From Streptomyces griseus (GTDB lineage: Bacteria; Bacteroidota; Bacteroidia; Chitinophagales; Chitinophagaceae), in assembly GCA_943323705.2 (NCBI GenBank), contig CALPIT020000172.1:1-5477 (forward strand): a DNA stretch of 5,477 nt. The letters are read 5' to 3'. The translations under genes were made by a program, and so were the position numbers. Within the stretch, counting starts at the first letter, position 1, and every line of letters begins with the position of its first letter. The notes under the pieces were generated by a model. That model made no database searches. It saw only the letters and a program-made list of their open reading frames with translations, and had not been told where the DNA came from. Shown piece after piece: positions 1 through 5,329 of this stretch.

Positions 1-135
1 ATTGCCTTGCCAAAGGTGAGCATACAATATTTTTTCAGTAAGTGTTAGCGGCTTACCTACAGCTTTACGGGCTGCTGCAATTCTTTCAGGAAAGTTGCTG
101 TAAACCTTTTTGATCATTTCGATGTCGAAAGCCAT
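1..135 (-). CDS. Aconitate hydratase, N-terminal 45 residues (runs off the left edge)
   Basis: Reading the minus strand from ATG at 135-133 gives an open frame to the window edge that begins MAFDIEMIKKVY and includes RIAAARKAVGKPLTLTEK and ILYAHLW. I recognise this as the N-terminus of the Bacteroidota-type aconitase, the TCA-cycle enzyme that interconverts citrate and isocitrate using a 4Fe-4S cluster in the cytoplasm. The iron-sulfur cysteines and substrate-binding parts lie outside the window, so they cannot be checked. The start is supported by the conserved MAFD opening and an A/T-rich leader without a Shine-Dalgarno motif, as is normal in this phylum. The gene is transcribed away from the PspC-domain gene, sharing a 158-bp divergent spacer. 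The call rests on similarity of the first 45 residues only, and the symbol (acnA or acnB) is left open. Confidence 0.82.
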   Translation of the reverse strand, partial: MAFDIEMIKKVYSNFPERIAAARKAVGKPLTLTEKILYAHLWQGN

Positions 136-293
136 TTTTAAAAATTATTTGATGATGAGTTAATTTGGGAATTGGGAAATTGAGAATTACTTGCAGCTAT
201 ATTTATAGTTGAAAAATCAATTCCGTTTTCTCGCGTGCGAAATTACTACATTGAAGTTAGTTTTTTATATAAAAATTCGTATTTTTAATAACT

Positions 294-512
294 ATGAACA
301 AGCTCAAATATTTCGTGGAATGGCATGTGTTTGGCGTTTGCACCGCAATAGGCGAGAAAATGGGCATTGCCACCAGCATCATCAGAAAGTATTTTATTTA
401 TATTTCCTTCCTTACCATGGGTTCGCCATTGATTGTATATCTATTCGTGGCATTCTGGATGAATGTAAAAAAGTATGTAAGAATATCGAGAAGAAACCCA
501 GCGGGTATATAA
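294..512 (+). CDS. PspC-domain membrane protein, 72 aa
   Basis: This small protein reads as a single PspC domain: MNKLKYFVEWHVFGVCTAIG, then GEKMGI, then a run of hydrophobic residues from about 33 to 57 containing FIYISFLTMGSPLIVYLF, and a basic tail (VKKYVRISRRN). The FGVCTAIGEKMGI stretch corresponds to the FGVCaGlgeyfgi pattern of the PspC family, and the GSPLIVYL stretch to its membrane segment. PspC in Enterobacteria is an inner-membrane sensor of the phage-shock response, but stand-alone short PspC proteins in Bacteroidota have no established role, so only the family is claimed. The ATG at 294 is preferred because the family homology begins right there; a longer overlapping frame (209-640) runs into repeats and is not a gene. 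It has no operon partner: aconitase diverges and kdsA converges. Confidence 0.82.
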   Translation: MNKLKYFVEWHVFGVCTAIGEKMGIATSIIRKYFIYISFLTMGSPLIVYLFVAFWMNVKKYVRISRRNPAGI

Positions 513-520
513 TGTTAAAA

Positions 521-634
521 AGGTTGAAAATGTTCAAAAAGTTCAAAATGTTTTTTCGCACATCAAACCTTTTGAACTTTTTGAACCTACCAAACCTTTT
601 GAACCTATTTAGGCTCTTGAACCTACAAAACCTT
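521..634. repeat. Cluster of GTTCAAAA/TTTTGAAC repeats with a 22-bp hairpin
   Basis: The convergent gap between the PspC gene and kdsA is built from repeated GTTCAAAA-type words and their complement TTTTGAAC. The left arm at 532-553 and right arm at 565-586 pair over 22 bp with one mismatch around an 11-nt loop. To the right the motif continues as direct repeats: 581-598 and 617-634 (TTGAACCTAC then MAAACCTT) agree at 17 of 18 positions, 36 bp apart. Neither strand has a clean uridine tract directly after the stem, so it is not a textbook terminator, but its place at the ends of two converging genes would suit bidirectional termination. I do not recognise a named repeat family. Confidence 0.8.
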
Positions 635-1454
635 AAATAACTGCTTTTCTCAACACCACTAATTTCTCCAGCAAAGATTCCAATAAATCTAAACGTAACA
701 TATTCGCACCATCGCTTTTTGCTTTAGCTGGTTCGGGATGCGTTTCTATGAACAAACCATCAGCTCCTGTTGCAATGGCAGCTTTTGCGATGGTTTCAAT
801 TAATTGAGGATTTCCGCCTGTAATACCTGAAGTTTGGTTGGGTTGTTGTAAAGAATGGGTGCAATCCATAACTACTGGCACGCCGATTTCTTTCATCCAA
901 GTGATATTTCTGTAATCAACAATTAAATCCTGATAGCCGAAACTATTGCCCCTTTCTGTGAGCCATACATTTTCGTTTCCGGCTTGTTTGATTTTATCAA
1001 CTGCGAATTTCATCGCCGGACCACTTACAAATTGTCCTTTTTTTACATTCACGATTTTGTTGGTGGCAGCTGCTGCCAATAGTAAATCTGTCTGACGACA
1101 AAGAAATGCAGGAATCTGTAATACATCTACGTATTCGGCAGCAAGGGCCGCTTCAGCTGCAGTGTGTATATCAGTTGTTGTTGGGATGTTTAATTTTTTC
1201 CCGGCGGTATTGATTAATTGTAAAGCTTCAGTATCACCAATGCCAGTAAAAGAGGAAGCGCTAGTTCGGTTGGCTTTTCTGTAAGACGCTTTGAAAATAT
1301 AAGGAATTTCAAGTCTTTTGCAGATGCTTGCTACTTTTTCTGATATCTCCATCACCATCGTTTCATTTTCTACGACACAAGGACCTGCTATGAGGAAAAA
1401 GTTATTATTGTTATAATGCTGATGCTGGAAAAGAGTTGATTGATAATTTTTCAT
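633..1454 (-). CDS. kdsA: 3-deoxy-8-phosphooctulonate synthase (KDO8P synthase), metal-dependent type
   Basis: KdsA condenses phosphoenolpyruvate with arabinose 5-phosphate to KDO 8-phosphate, the first committed step to the KDO sugar of lipopolysaccharide, in the cytoplasm. Diagnostic stretches are FFLIAGPCVVEN, KASYRKANRTS with FTGIGD, TTTDIHT, LQIPAFLCRQTDLL, VNVKKGQF, WLTERGNSFGYQDL, VMDCTHSLQQP and GLFIETHPEPAKAKSDGANM. Counting from the chosen Met, the residues matching the Aquifex metal ligands are Cys26, His200, Glu237 and Asp248; their spacings (174, 37, 11) are the same as in the Aquifex enzyme, whereas the E. coli metal-free type has Asn in place of the Cys. The start ATG at 1454 (273 aa, MKNYQSTLF) is preferred; ATG at 1475 or GTG at 1484 would add 7 or 10 polar residues after an otherwise A-rich leader. 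It stands alone, diverging from tdh, with a candidate promoter at 1550-1557. Confidence 0.95.
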   Translation of the reverse strand: MKNYQSTLFQHQHYNNNNFFLIAGPCVVENETMVMEISEKVASICKRLEIPYIFKASYRKANRTSASSFTGIGDTEALQLINTAGKKLNIPTTTDIHTAAEAALAAEYVDVLQIPAFLCRQTDLLLAAAATNKIVNVKKGQFVSGPAMKFAVDKIKQAGNENVWLTERGNSFGYQDLIVDYRNITWMKEIGVPVVMDCTHSLQQPNQTSGITGGNPQLIETIAKAAIATGADGLFIETHPEPAKAKSDGANMLRLDLLESLLEKLVVLRKAVI

Positions 1455-1549
1455 CTGTTTATTTTTATTTGACATTATTGCCACATGTTATGCCCTTGTT
1501 TACTCAGCCCCATTTGGTAAGGGACGAATTTTATGGGCATTTCATGGTG

Positions 1550-1557
1550 CAAAAGTA
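1550..1557 (-). promoter_or_regulatory. Candidate Bacteroidota -7 promoter element for kdsA
   Basis: On the minus strand this reads TACTTTTG, a perfect match to the Bacteroidota sigma factor -7 consensus TAnnTTTG, followed by CACC. It points toward kdsA and would give a leader of roughly 70 to 90 bases depending on the start codon. A clear TTG -33 element at the usual distance is not visible upstream, so the assignment rests on the -7 box and its position in the divergent kdsA/tdh spacer. No equally good box was found for tdh on the other strand. Confidence 0.5.
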
Positions 1558-1616
1558 GAGAATTATTTTTCTATAGATTGAACTTTACTTTTACATTTAC
1601 AACCTAATTGCTTTTT

Positions 1617-2561
1617 ATGACTAAACAAAGAATACTTGTGATTGGTGCAAGTGGTCAAATTGGAGTAGAATTGACACTTGCTTTAAGAAAAATCTACGGA
1701 AACAACAACGTGATTGCTTCTGATTTAAGAGAACAAAATCCTTTATTGGAGGGCAGCGGGCCTTATGTAAGTTTGGATGTGATGAATAAAGAAATGCTTC
1801 ACGTACAGGTAATTCGCCAGAATATTACACAGATATATTTGCTTGCCGCGATATTGTCGGCTACCGGAGAAAAAAATCCAAATTTGGCTTGGCATTTGAA
1901 TATGCAGGGATTGTTGAACGTGCTCGACATCGCTCGTGAAGAAAATTTGCATAAAGTATATTGGCCGAGTAGTATAGCAGTTTTCGGACCAACTTCACCT
2001 CGAGTGAATTGCCCTCAGCAAACCATCATCGAACCCATCACCGTTTATGGCATCAGTAAATATGCCGGTGAATTCTGGTGCAATTATTATCATCAACGTT
2101 TTGGCGTGGACGTTAGAAGCTTACGTTATCCAGGATTGATAAGTTATAAAAGTGCGCCTGGTGGCGGTACCACAGATTATGCTGTAGAGATTTTTCACGA
2201 GGCAAAAGAAGAAAAAAAATATCAGTGCTTTTTAAAAGAAGACACTTACTTACCCATGATGTATATGCCTGATGCGATTAAAGCTACTATTGAATTGATG
2301 GAAGCTCCAGCATCAAAAATTACAACTCGTACTTCATATAATATAGCAGGTATGAGCTTTTCTCCCAAAGAGATAGCAGCAGAGATTAAAAAACACATCC
2401 CAGAATTTGAAATTTCTTACAAAGAAGATTATCGCCAATCCATTGCCAATAGTTGGCCGCAAAGTATAGATGATGCGGTTGCCAGAAAAGATTGGGGTTG
2501 GAAAGAAGAATATAATTTATCGTCGATGGTAAAGGATATGTTGGAGAATATTTCAAAGTAA
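1617..2561 (+). CDS. tdh: L-threonine 3-dehydrogenase, short-chain (UDP-galactose-epimerase-like) type
   Basis: The enzyme oxidises L-threonine with NAD+ to 2-amino-3-ketobutyrate, which a CoA ligase (Kbl) normally splits to glycine and acetyl-CoA; no kbl gene is in the window. It is the extended short-chain dehydrogenase form, not the zinc alcohol-dehydrogenase form of E. coli. The Rossmann loop GASGQIG is at residues 10-16, an acidic Asp36 ends strand two (NAD preference), LLAAILSATGEKNP is at 75-88, the catalytic serine lies in PSSIAVFGP (117-125) and the YxxxK pair is Tyr144/Lys148 in VYGISK. RYPGLISY, PGGGTTDYAV, MMYMPDAI and SWPQSIDD are also typical of the Flavobacterium enzyme, and 314 residues is the usual length. 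ATG at 1617 is chosen over an in-frame TTG at 1608 because MTKQRILVIGA starts directly at the first strand. The next gene begins 39 bp downstream, so cotranscription is possible. Confidence 0.93.
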   Translation: MTKQRILVIGASGQIGVELTLALRKIYGNNNVIASDLREQNPLLEGSGPYVSLDVMNKEMLHVQVIRQNITQIYLLAAILSATGEKNPNLAWHLNMQGLLNVLDIAREENLHKVYWPSSIAVFGPTSPRVNCPQQTIIEPITVYGISKYAGEFWCNYYHQRFGVDVRSLRYPGLISYKSAPGGGTTDYAVEIFHEAKEEKKYQCFLKEDTYLPMMYMPDAIKATIELMEAPASKITTRTSYNIAGMSFSPKEIAAEIKKHIPEFEISYKEDYRQSIANSWPQSIDDAVARKDWGWKEEYNLSSMVKDMLENISK

Positions 2562-2600
2562 AAATTCAAATTTTAATAGCTGTTTTGTATTTAAAGTAGA

Positions 2601-3170
2601 ATGAAGAAAATTAATGCCATAACTTTTTTATTGATTTTTTCAGTTTTTGTAGGGTTTGCCCAGCATCAAAATGCAAAAAAATGGACTATATCAGCCGGAT
2701 ACGGAATTGGGAATATTTGGACAAAATTTTTAAAGGATGCATTCGATGTGCCAGAATACAAAGTCACGGCTCTAGGCCCGATTTCTATAATAGGGGAATA
2801 CCAAATTTATAAAAAAGTATCTGTAGGTATTTCTTTTACTTACTCAGACTTAAATGGTTATTTTAACAAAAATGGGTTTGTGTTTTCTGATGAATTGCTA
2901 ATTTATACAGGATTGATAAGAGCAGATTATCATCCAATCATCAATCGTAAATGGGATATCTATTTAGGAGGTGGTCTTGGTTATGTTAATTCGCAATATA
3001 AAAGTAGTCTGGGTACAGGCAGTCCAAATGTTCCTGGAAAATTTGGCTATTCTGCACAATTAGGCGCACATTATTACCTCACAAAAAATCTTGGTTTTTA
3101 TGGTGAGTTGGGTTATGTGAATGGATCATTTTTGCAATTGGGAGTAGTGCTAAAAAATCCAAATAATTGA
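2601..3170 (+). CDS. Exported outer-membrane beta-barrel protein, 189 aa (unknown function)
   Basis: Residues 1-20 (MKKINAITFLLIFSVFVGFA) form a Sec signal peptide with probable cleavage before Gln21, a pattern frequent in Bacteroidota. The mature part is a series of short alternating, aromatic-rich strands separated by turns: WTISAGYGIG, ISIIGEYQIY, VSVGISFTYSD, LLIYTGLIRADYH, WDIYLGGGLGYV, GYSAQLGAHYYL, LGFYGELGYV and FLQLGVVLK. Eight such strands in about 165 residues fit a small OmpA/OmpX-like barrel of the 'outer membrane beta-barrel' class. No plug, periplasmic or enzymatic domain is visible, so a specific role is not claimed. It lies 39 bp after tdh and 131 bp before another barrel gene, which it does not closely resemble. 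I see no clear promoter in the 39-bp gap; that gap starts with a small A/T palindrome (2561-2574). Confidence 0.75.
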   Translation: MKKINAITFLLIFSVFVGFAQHQNAKKWTISAGYGIGNIWTKFLKDAFDVPEYKVTALGPISIIGEYQIYKKVSVGISFTYSDLNGYFNKNGFVFSDELLIYTGLIRADYHPIINRKWDIYLGGGLGYVNSQYKSSLGTGSPNVPGKFGYSAQLGAHYYLTKNLGFYGELGYVNGSFLQLGVVLKNPNN

Positions 3171-3301
3171 ATTTCATCAAATTAAAGATTCAAAAAAAGG
3201 TAATTGTTAATTATTTTGTGGATTTATTGTGGAAAACTGATTTTTTTTCAAAAATTTGAAATAGATTGCATTCATATTAATTAACCATTAAATTAACTAA
3301 A

Positions 3302-3988
3302 ATGAAAAATTTATTAATGTCATTGTTTGCAATTACTGTTGTTTCAGTAAATGTAAATGGTCAGGAATTGAAATCAAAAAAAGGAGAGTCTTATTTACCT
3401 GAAAAAGGGGATTGGTCAATTGGCTTTAATGCTGATGGCATATTCTCTTATGTTGGTAATGCCTTTAATGGTACTTTAGGAAACAACGCTCCATCAGTTG
3501 ATTTTCAAAGTCCAGGTACATTTGTTGGAAAAAAATTCATCACAGCAAATACTGCTTATAGAGCTACTGCGAATTTGGCAGTTGGCACTACTAAAAGTGG
3601 TGATAATACTAATTCAGGCTTTGATGTAACGGTTGGTCTTGGTAAAGAGTGGAGAAAAGGTAAAACTCGTTTACAAGGGTATTATGGTGCCGATGGATTG
3701 CTATCTTTAAGCTCTAACACTACTAAAAGCGTTGTTGGAGTTGTAACAACAGAAACCAAATCTGGAATGGGTATCGGTTTTGGTGTTCAGGGCTTCATGG
3801 GAGCTGAGTATTTTATTTTCCCTAAAATTTCTATGGGTGCACAATATACTTATGGCTTACAAGTTTTTAGCCAAGCTGCAAGTAAAACAACCGTTACAGG
3901 ACAGCCAACTGTAGAAGGTACAAAATCTTCAAGTTTTGGACTTAGCGGAGTTGGTGTAACTTCAATAAATGTGAATTTTCACTTTTAA
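3302..3988 (+). CDS. Exported outer-membrane beta-barrel protein, 228 aa (unknown function)
   Basis: The first 20 residues (MKNLLMSLFAITVVSVNVNG) are a signal peptide, with cleavage likely before Gln21. The mature protein opens with LPEKGDWSIGFNADGIFSYV and GNAFNG, followed by FVGKKFITANTAYRATANLA. The 'KGDW-IG ... YVGN-FNG ... GK-F ... A-R' pattern is one I associate with small uncharacterised barrel proteins in Bacteroidota. Later strands include FDVTVGLGKEWRKG, RLQGYYGADGLLSL, GIGFGVQGFMGAEYFI, ISMGAQYTYGLQVF and the final VTSINVNFHF, which ends in a phenylalanine as outer-membrane barrels usually do. Glycine, serine, threonine and asparagine are abundant in the loops. Function is unknown. 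The leader carries repeated ATTAA words just before the ATG, and a strong terminator follows 15 bp after the stop, so this is the last gene of its transcript and may also be transcribed alone. Confidence 0.78.
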   Translation: MKNLLMSLFAITVVSVNVNGQELKSKKGESYLPEKGDWSIGFNADGIFSYVGNAFNGTLGNNAPSVDFQSPGTFVGKKFITANTAYRATANLAVGTTKSGDNTNSGFDVTVGLGKEWRKGKTRLQGYYGADGLLSLSSNTTKSVVGVVTTETKSGMGIGFGVQGFMGAEYFIFPKISMGAQYTYGLQVFSQAASKTTVTGQPTVEGTKSSSFGLSGVGVTSINVNFHF

Positions 3989-4003
3989 TTTTCCAAGATT
4001 TAT

Positions 4004-4050
4004 AATAATAAAAAGAGAGGAGCTTATTTAGTTCCTCTCTTTTTATTATT
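4004..4050 (+). terminator. Strong hairpin terminator after the 228-aa barrel gene, probably bidirectional
   Basis: A 20-bp stem (arms 4004-4023 and 4031-4050) closes a 7-nt loop, TTATTTA. The upper stem is AGAGAGGAGC against GTTCCTCTCT; all positions pair, with one G-U wobble. The lower stem is A-rich on the 5' side and T-rich on the 3' side, giving the uridine tract on the plus strand and an equivalent one on the minus strand. It sits 15 bp after the barrel stop codon. Because dapB converges from the right, the same structure could stop read-through in either direction. Confidence 0.92.
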
Positions 4051-4150
4051 TACCTTAATACTATGTAAAATTTAAAAAATGGATTAGCAATAAGTTTGGT
4101 TATGTTTGTAAGTGTAGATTATAAGGTGCAATTTCAAAATAATATTTTAA

Positions 4151-4181
4151 TAAAATGAGGCTCATTTTGAGACTTATTTTA
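4151..4181 (-). terminator. Weak hairpin downstream of dapB, possible terminator
   Basis: Just beyond the dapB stop two alternative hairpins overlap. One is the near-palindrome AAAATGAG-G-CTCATTTT at 4152-4168 (7 bp with a GGC loop, minus strand equivalent), followed on the minus strand by A/T-rich sequence ending in ATTATTTT. The other pairs 4151-4159 with 4173-4181 over 9 bp with one G-U wobble. Either would stall the dapB transcript, but both stems are short and A/T-rich, and the stronger hairpin at 4004-4050 lies only about 100 bp further on. Confidence 0.45.
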
Positions 4182-4183
4182 AT

Positions 4184-4903
4184 TTAAGGTTTTAAGATGT
4201 CATAAAATGAATATATCCCAGACTCTTGTCTGGCAATAAACTCCGCTGCCAAAACCGCTCCACTTGCAAATCCAATTCTATTATGTGCAGTGTGTTTGAT
4301 TTCAATGCTGTCGATTGATGAATTGTAATTGATGATGTGTGTGCCAGGAGCGGGGTCGATTCTTTTACTGGTGATGCTCAATTCGGCATTGTTTGCTGTT
4401 TCACCCAACACCCATTTTTCTTTGTTGTGGTTGTTGTTTAAAATACCATCTGCTAATGTGATTGCTGTTCCACTGGGTGCATCTTTTTTCTGGGTATGAT
4501 GAATCTCTTCAATGGAGATATTGTATTCCGGGCGATTGCTCATTAGCATGGCCAATTTTTTATTCAATTCGAAAAATATATTGACACCCACGCTGAAATT
4601 ACTGGCAAATAATAATGTGCCGTTTTTTTCTGTGCAATAATTTTCGATTTCTTGCCATTGATCTAGCCAGCCTGTACTACCACAAACCACAGGAATATTC
4701 GCATCGAAACATTTATTTAAATTATCAACTGCACTATGTGGATTGGTGAATTCTATGGCGACATCTGCTTGTTGCAAATTTTCAATATTGAAATCGGAAA
4801 TGTTTTGTGATGAAATTTTCAATACGATTTCATGGCCATTTTTGATGGCAATTTCTTCAATCGCCTTTCCCATTTTGCCATAACCAATTAATGCAATTTT
4901 CAT
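4184..4903 (-). CDS. dapB: 4-hydroxy-tetrahydrodipicolinate reductase
   Basis: DapB reduces the dihydrodipicolinate precursor with NAD(P)H in the diaminopimelate/lysine pathway, supplying both lysine and the cross-linking residue of peptidoglycan. The nucleotide-binding loop is GYGKMG (residues 7-12) after strand MKIALI; AIEFTNPHSA is at 49-58, CGSTGW at 74-79 and ASNFSVGVN at 100-108. The signature EEIHHTQKKDAPSGTA (132-147) holds the catalytic His135/His136 region and Lys139, which aligns with Lys163 of E. coli. The C-terminal SITSKRID, GTHI, IKHTAHNR and FASGAVLAAEF stretches are also typical. At 239 residues it is shorter than the E. coli protein (273) but of usual size for Bacteroidota. 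ATG at 4903 is chosen over an in-frame TTG at 4921 because the family begins MKIALIGYG. No other dap gene is adjacent; it is a single-gene unit with a candidate promoter at 4919-4926. Confidence 0.95.
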   Translation of the reverse strand: MKIALIGYGKMGKAIEEIAIKNGHEIVLKISSQNISDFNIENLQQADVAIEFTNPHSAVDNLNKCFDANIPVVCGSTGWLDQWQEIENYCTEKNGTLLFASNFSVGVNIFFELNKKLAMLMSNRPEYNISIEEIHHTQKKDAPSGTAITLADGILNNNHNKEKWVLGETANNAELSITSKRIDPAPGTHIINYNSSIDSIEIKHTAHNRIGFASGAVLAAEFIARQESGIYSFYDILKP

Positions 4904-4918
4904 TTTTTTAATTTGAAA

Positions 4919-4926
4919 CAAATATA
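4919..4926 (-). promoter_or_regulatory. Candidate Bacteroidota -7 promoter element for dapB
   Basis: The minus strand reads TATATTTG here, a perfect TAnnTTTG match, 15 bases ahead of the dapB ATG. The start point would fall about five bases downstream, leaving a leader of only around ten bases. A TTG -33 element at the usual 19-21 base distance is not evident, although TTG triplets lie nearer. Short A-rich leaders without Shine-Dalgarno motifs are common in this phylum. Confidence 0.5.
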
Positions 4927-4963
4927 ATTCAATTGATACAATGATTTTTTGTTGTTCACCAAA

Positions 4964-4982
4964 CGTTCCTATCGAAAGAACG
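4964..4982. repeat. Imperfect REP-like hairpin A
   Basis: CGTTCCT and its near-complement AAGAACG flank the loop ATCGA, giving five outer base pairs, one C-A mismatch and one inner pair. The left arm plus loop start (GTTCCTAT) is the same as in the hairpin at 5011-5027, so this is probably a decayed member of the same family. It lies about 60 bp upstream of the dapB start codon and abuts the next hairpin. Confidence 0.6.
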
Positions 4983-5000
4983 AACCGTAATAAACGGTTC
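4982..5000. repeat. Hairpin B with a perfect 7-bp stem
   Basis: GAACCGT and ACGGTTC pair perfectly around the loop AATAA. It sits between hairpin A and the first 28-nt REP-like unit, sharing one boundary base with each. Its stem sequence is unlike the GTTCC/GGAAC stems on either side, so it may be a spacer structure of the same array or a different element. Confidence 0.65.
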
Positions 5001-5027
5001 TAGAGACGAGATGTTCCTATGGAACAT
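5000..5027 (+). repeat. REP-like unit C: conserved flank plus GTTCC hairpin
   Basis: The unit is an 11-nt flank, CTAGAGACGAG, followed by a perfect 7-bp hairpin ATGTTCC-TAT-GGAACAT at 5011-5027. A second copy in opposite orientation lies at 5235-5262, agreeing at 26 of 28 positions. A conserved short flank beside a small palindrome is the general design of REP sequences mobilised by RAYT transposases, and such a transposase gene is close by. The family assignment is inference; the repeat and hairpin are directly visible. Confidence 0.85.
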
Positions 5028-5234
5028 AAAAGTTTAGAGATATTGGTAAAGAAATATGCTGTTTCTATCGAATAATATTGTTTTGATTTATTTGTGAGAA
5101 GTGATGTGCCTAGTGGTAATAATGTTATTAATTTTTGGAGAGGTGATATTTATTTGGAACATATTAATTGGTTATAATCGAATTTAAAACCTTACATATA
5201 CTGTAGTACTGGTTCTATTCAACCAAAAACAAAA
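5028..5234. other. Gene-free A/T-rich core between inverted REP-like units
   Basis: These 207 bases lie between the two inverted 28-nt units. I find no convincing gene, RNA gene or terminator in them: every frame is interrupted, and the longest (minus, 5000-5149, about 49 codons) lacks a start codon and runs into the repeat. Two isolated fragments resemble the neighbouring hairpins, GTTTCTATCGAA at 5061-5072 (compare GTTCCTATCGAA at 4965-4976) and GGAACAT at 5156-5162, and may be remnants of older copies. Confidence 0.5.
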
Positions 5235-5262
5235 ATGTTCCATCGGAACATGTCGTCTCTAG
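5235..5262 (-). repeat. REP-like unit D, inverted copy of unit C
   Basis: Here the hairpin ATGTTCC-ATC-GGAACAT (5235-5251) comes first and the flank GTCGTCTCTAG (5252-5262) second, so the unit is the reverse complement of that at 5000-5027 with only two differences, one in the flank and one in the loop. The two stems are identical. Together they bound a 263-bp segment with the flanks facing outward, like a bipartite REP pair. No target-site duplication is evident outside the pair. Confidence 0.85.
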
Positions 5263-5286
5263 AAAAAAATATGCAATATTTTTTTG

Positions 5287-5303
5287 GCGTTCCATAGGAA
5301 CGC
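5287..5303 (-). repeat. REP-like hairpin E beside the transposase stop codon
   Basis: GCGTTCC-ATA-GGAACGC is a perfect 7-bp hairpin. Read on the minus strand the loop is TAT as in unit C, and the preceding ACGA is shared with that unit's flank; the rest of the flank has diverged. The two outermost base pairs are G-C and C-G instead of A-T and T-A in units C and D, so both strands of the stem changed together. It lies 26 bp past the transposase stop codon and could also act as that gene's terminator hairpin, though no uridine tract follows. Confidence 0.8.
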
Positions 5304-5329
5304 ATCGTGATGGATTTCGTATTGTTTTA

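Noticed and set aside
165..186. Short repeats TTGGGAA, TTGGGAA, TTGAGAA in the aconitase/PspC spacer
   Set aside because: Only three imperfect 7-nt copies; probably simple-sequence noise in a non-coding spacer with no sign of function.
209..640. A 143-codon plus-strand frame covering the PspC gene and the repeat cluster
   Set aside because: It overlaps the well-supported PspC-domain gene in another frame, and its last third is translated from the GTTCAAAA/TTTTGAAC repeats, giving a low-complexity Phe/Leu/Asn tail.
1743..1952. A 69-codon minus-strand frame inside tdh
   Set aside because: It is fully antisense to a conserved dehydrogenase and shows no recognisable domain.
2561..2574. AAAATT-CA-AATTTT palindrome after the tdh stop as a terminator
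   Set aside because: Only six A/T pairs with a 2-nt centre and no following uridine tract; too weak to call.
5000..5149. A 49-codon minus-strand open frame inside the REP-bounded core
   Set aside because: It has no ATG or other sensible start, ends within the repeat flank, and its translation looks like non-coding A/T-rich DNA.
4964..5303. CRISPR array
   Set aside because: The repeats are few, unevenly spaced, in opposite orientations and beside a transposase, with no cas gene visible.
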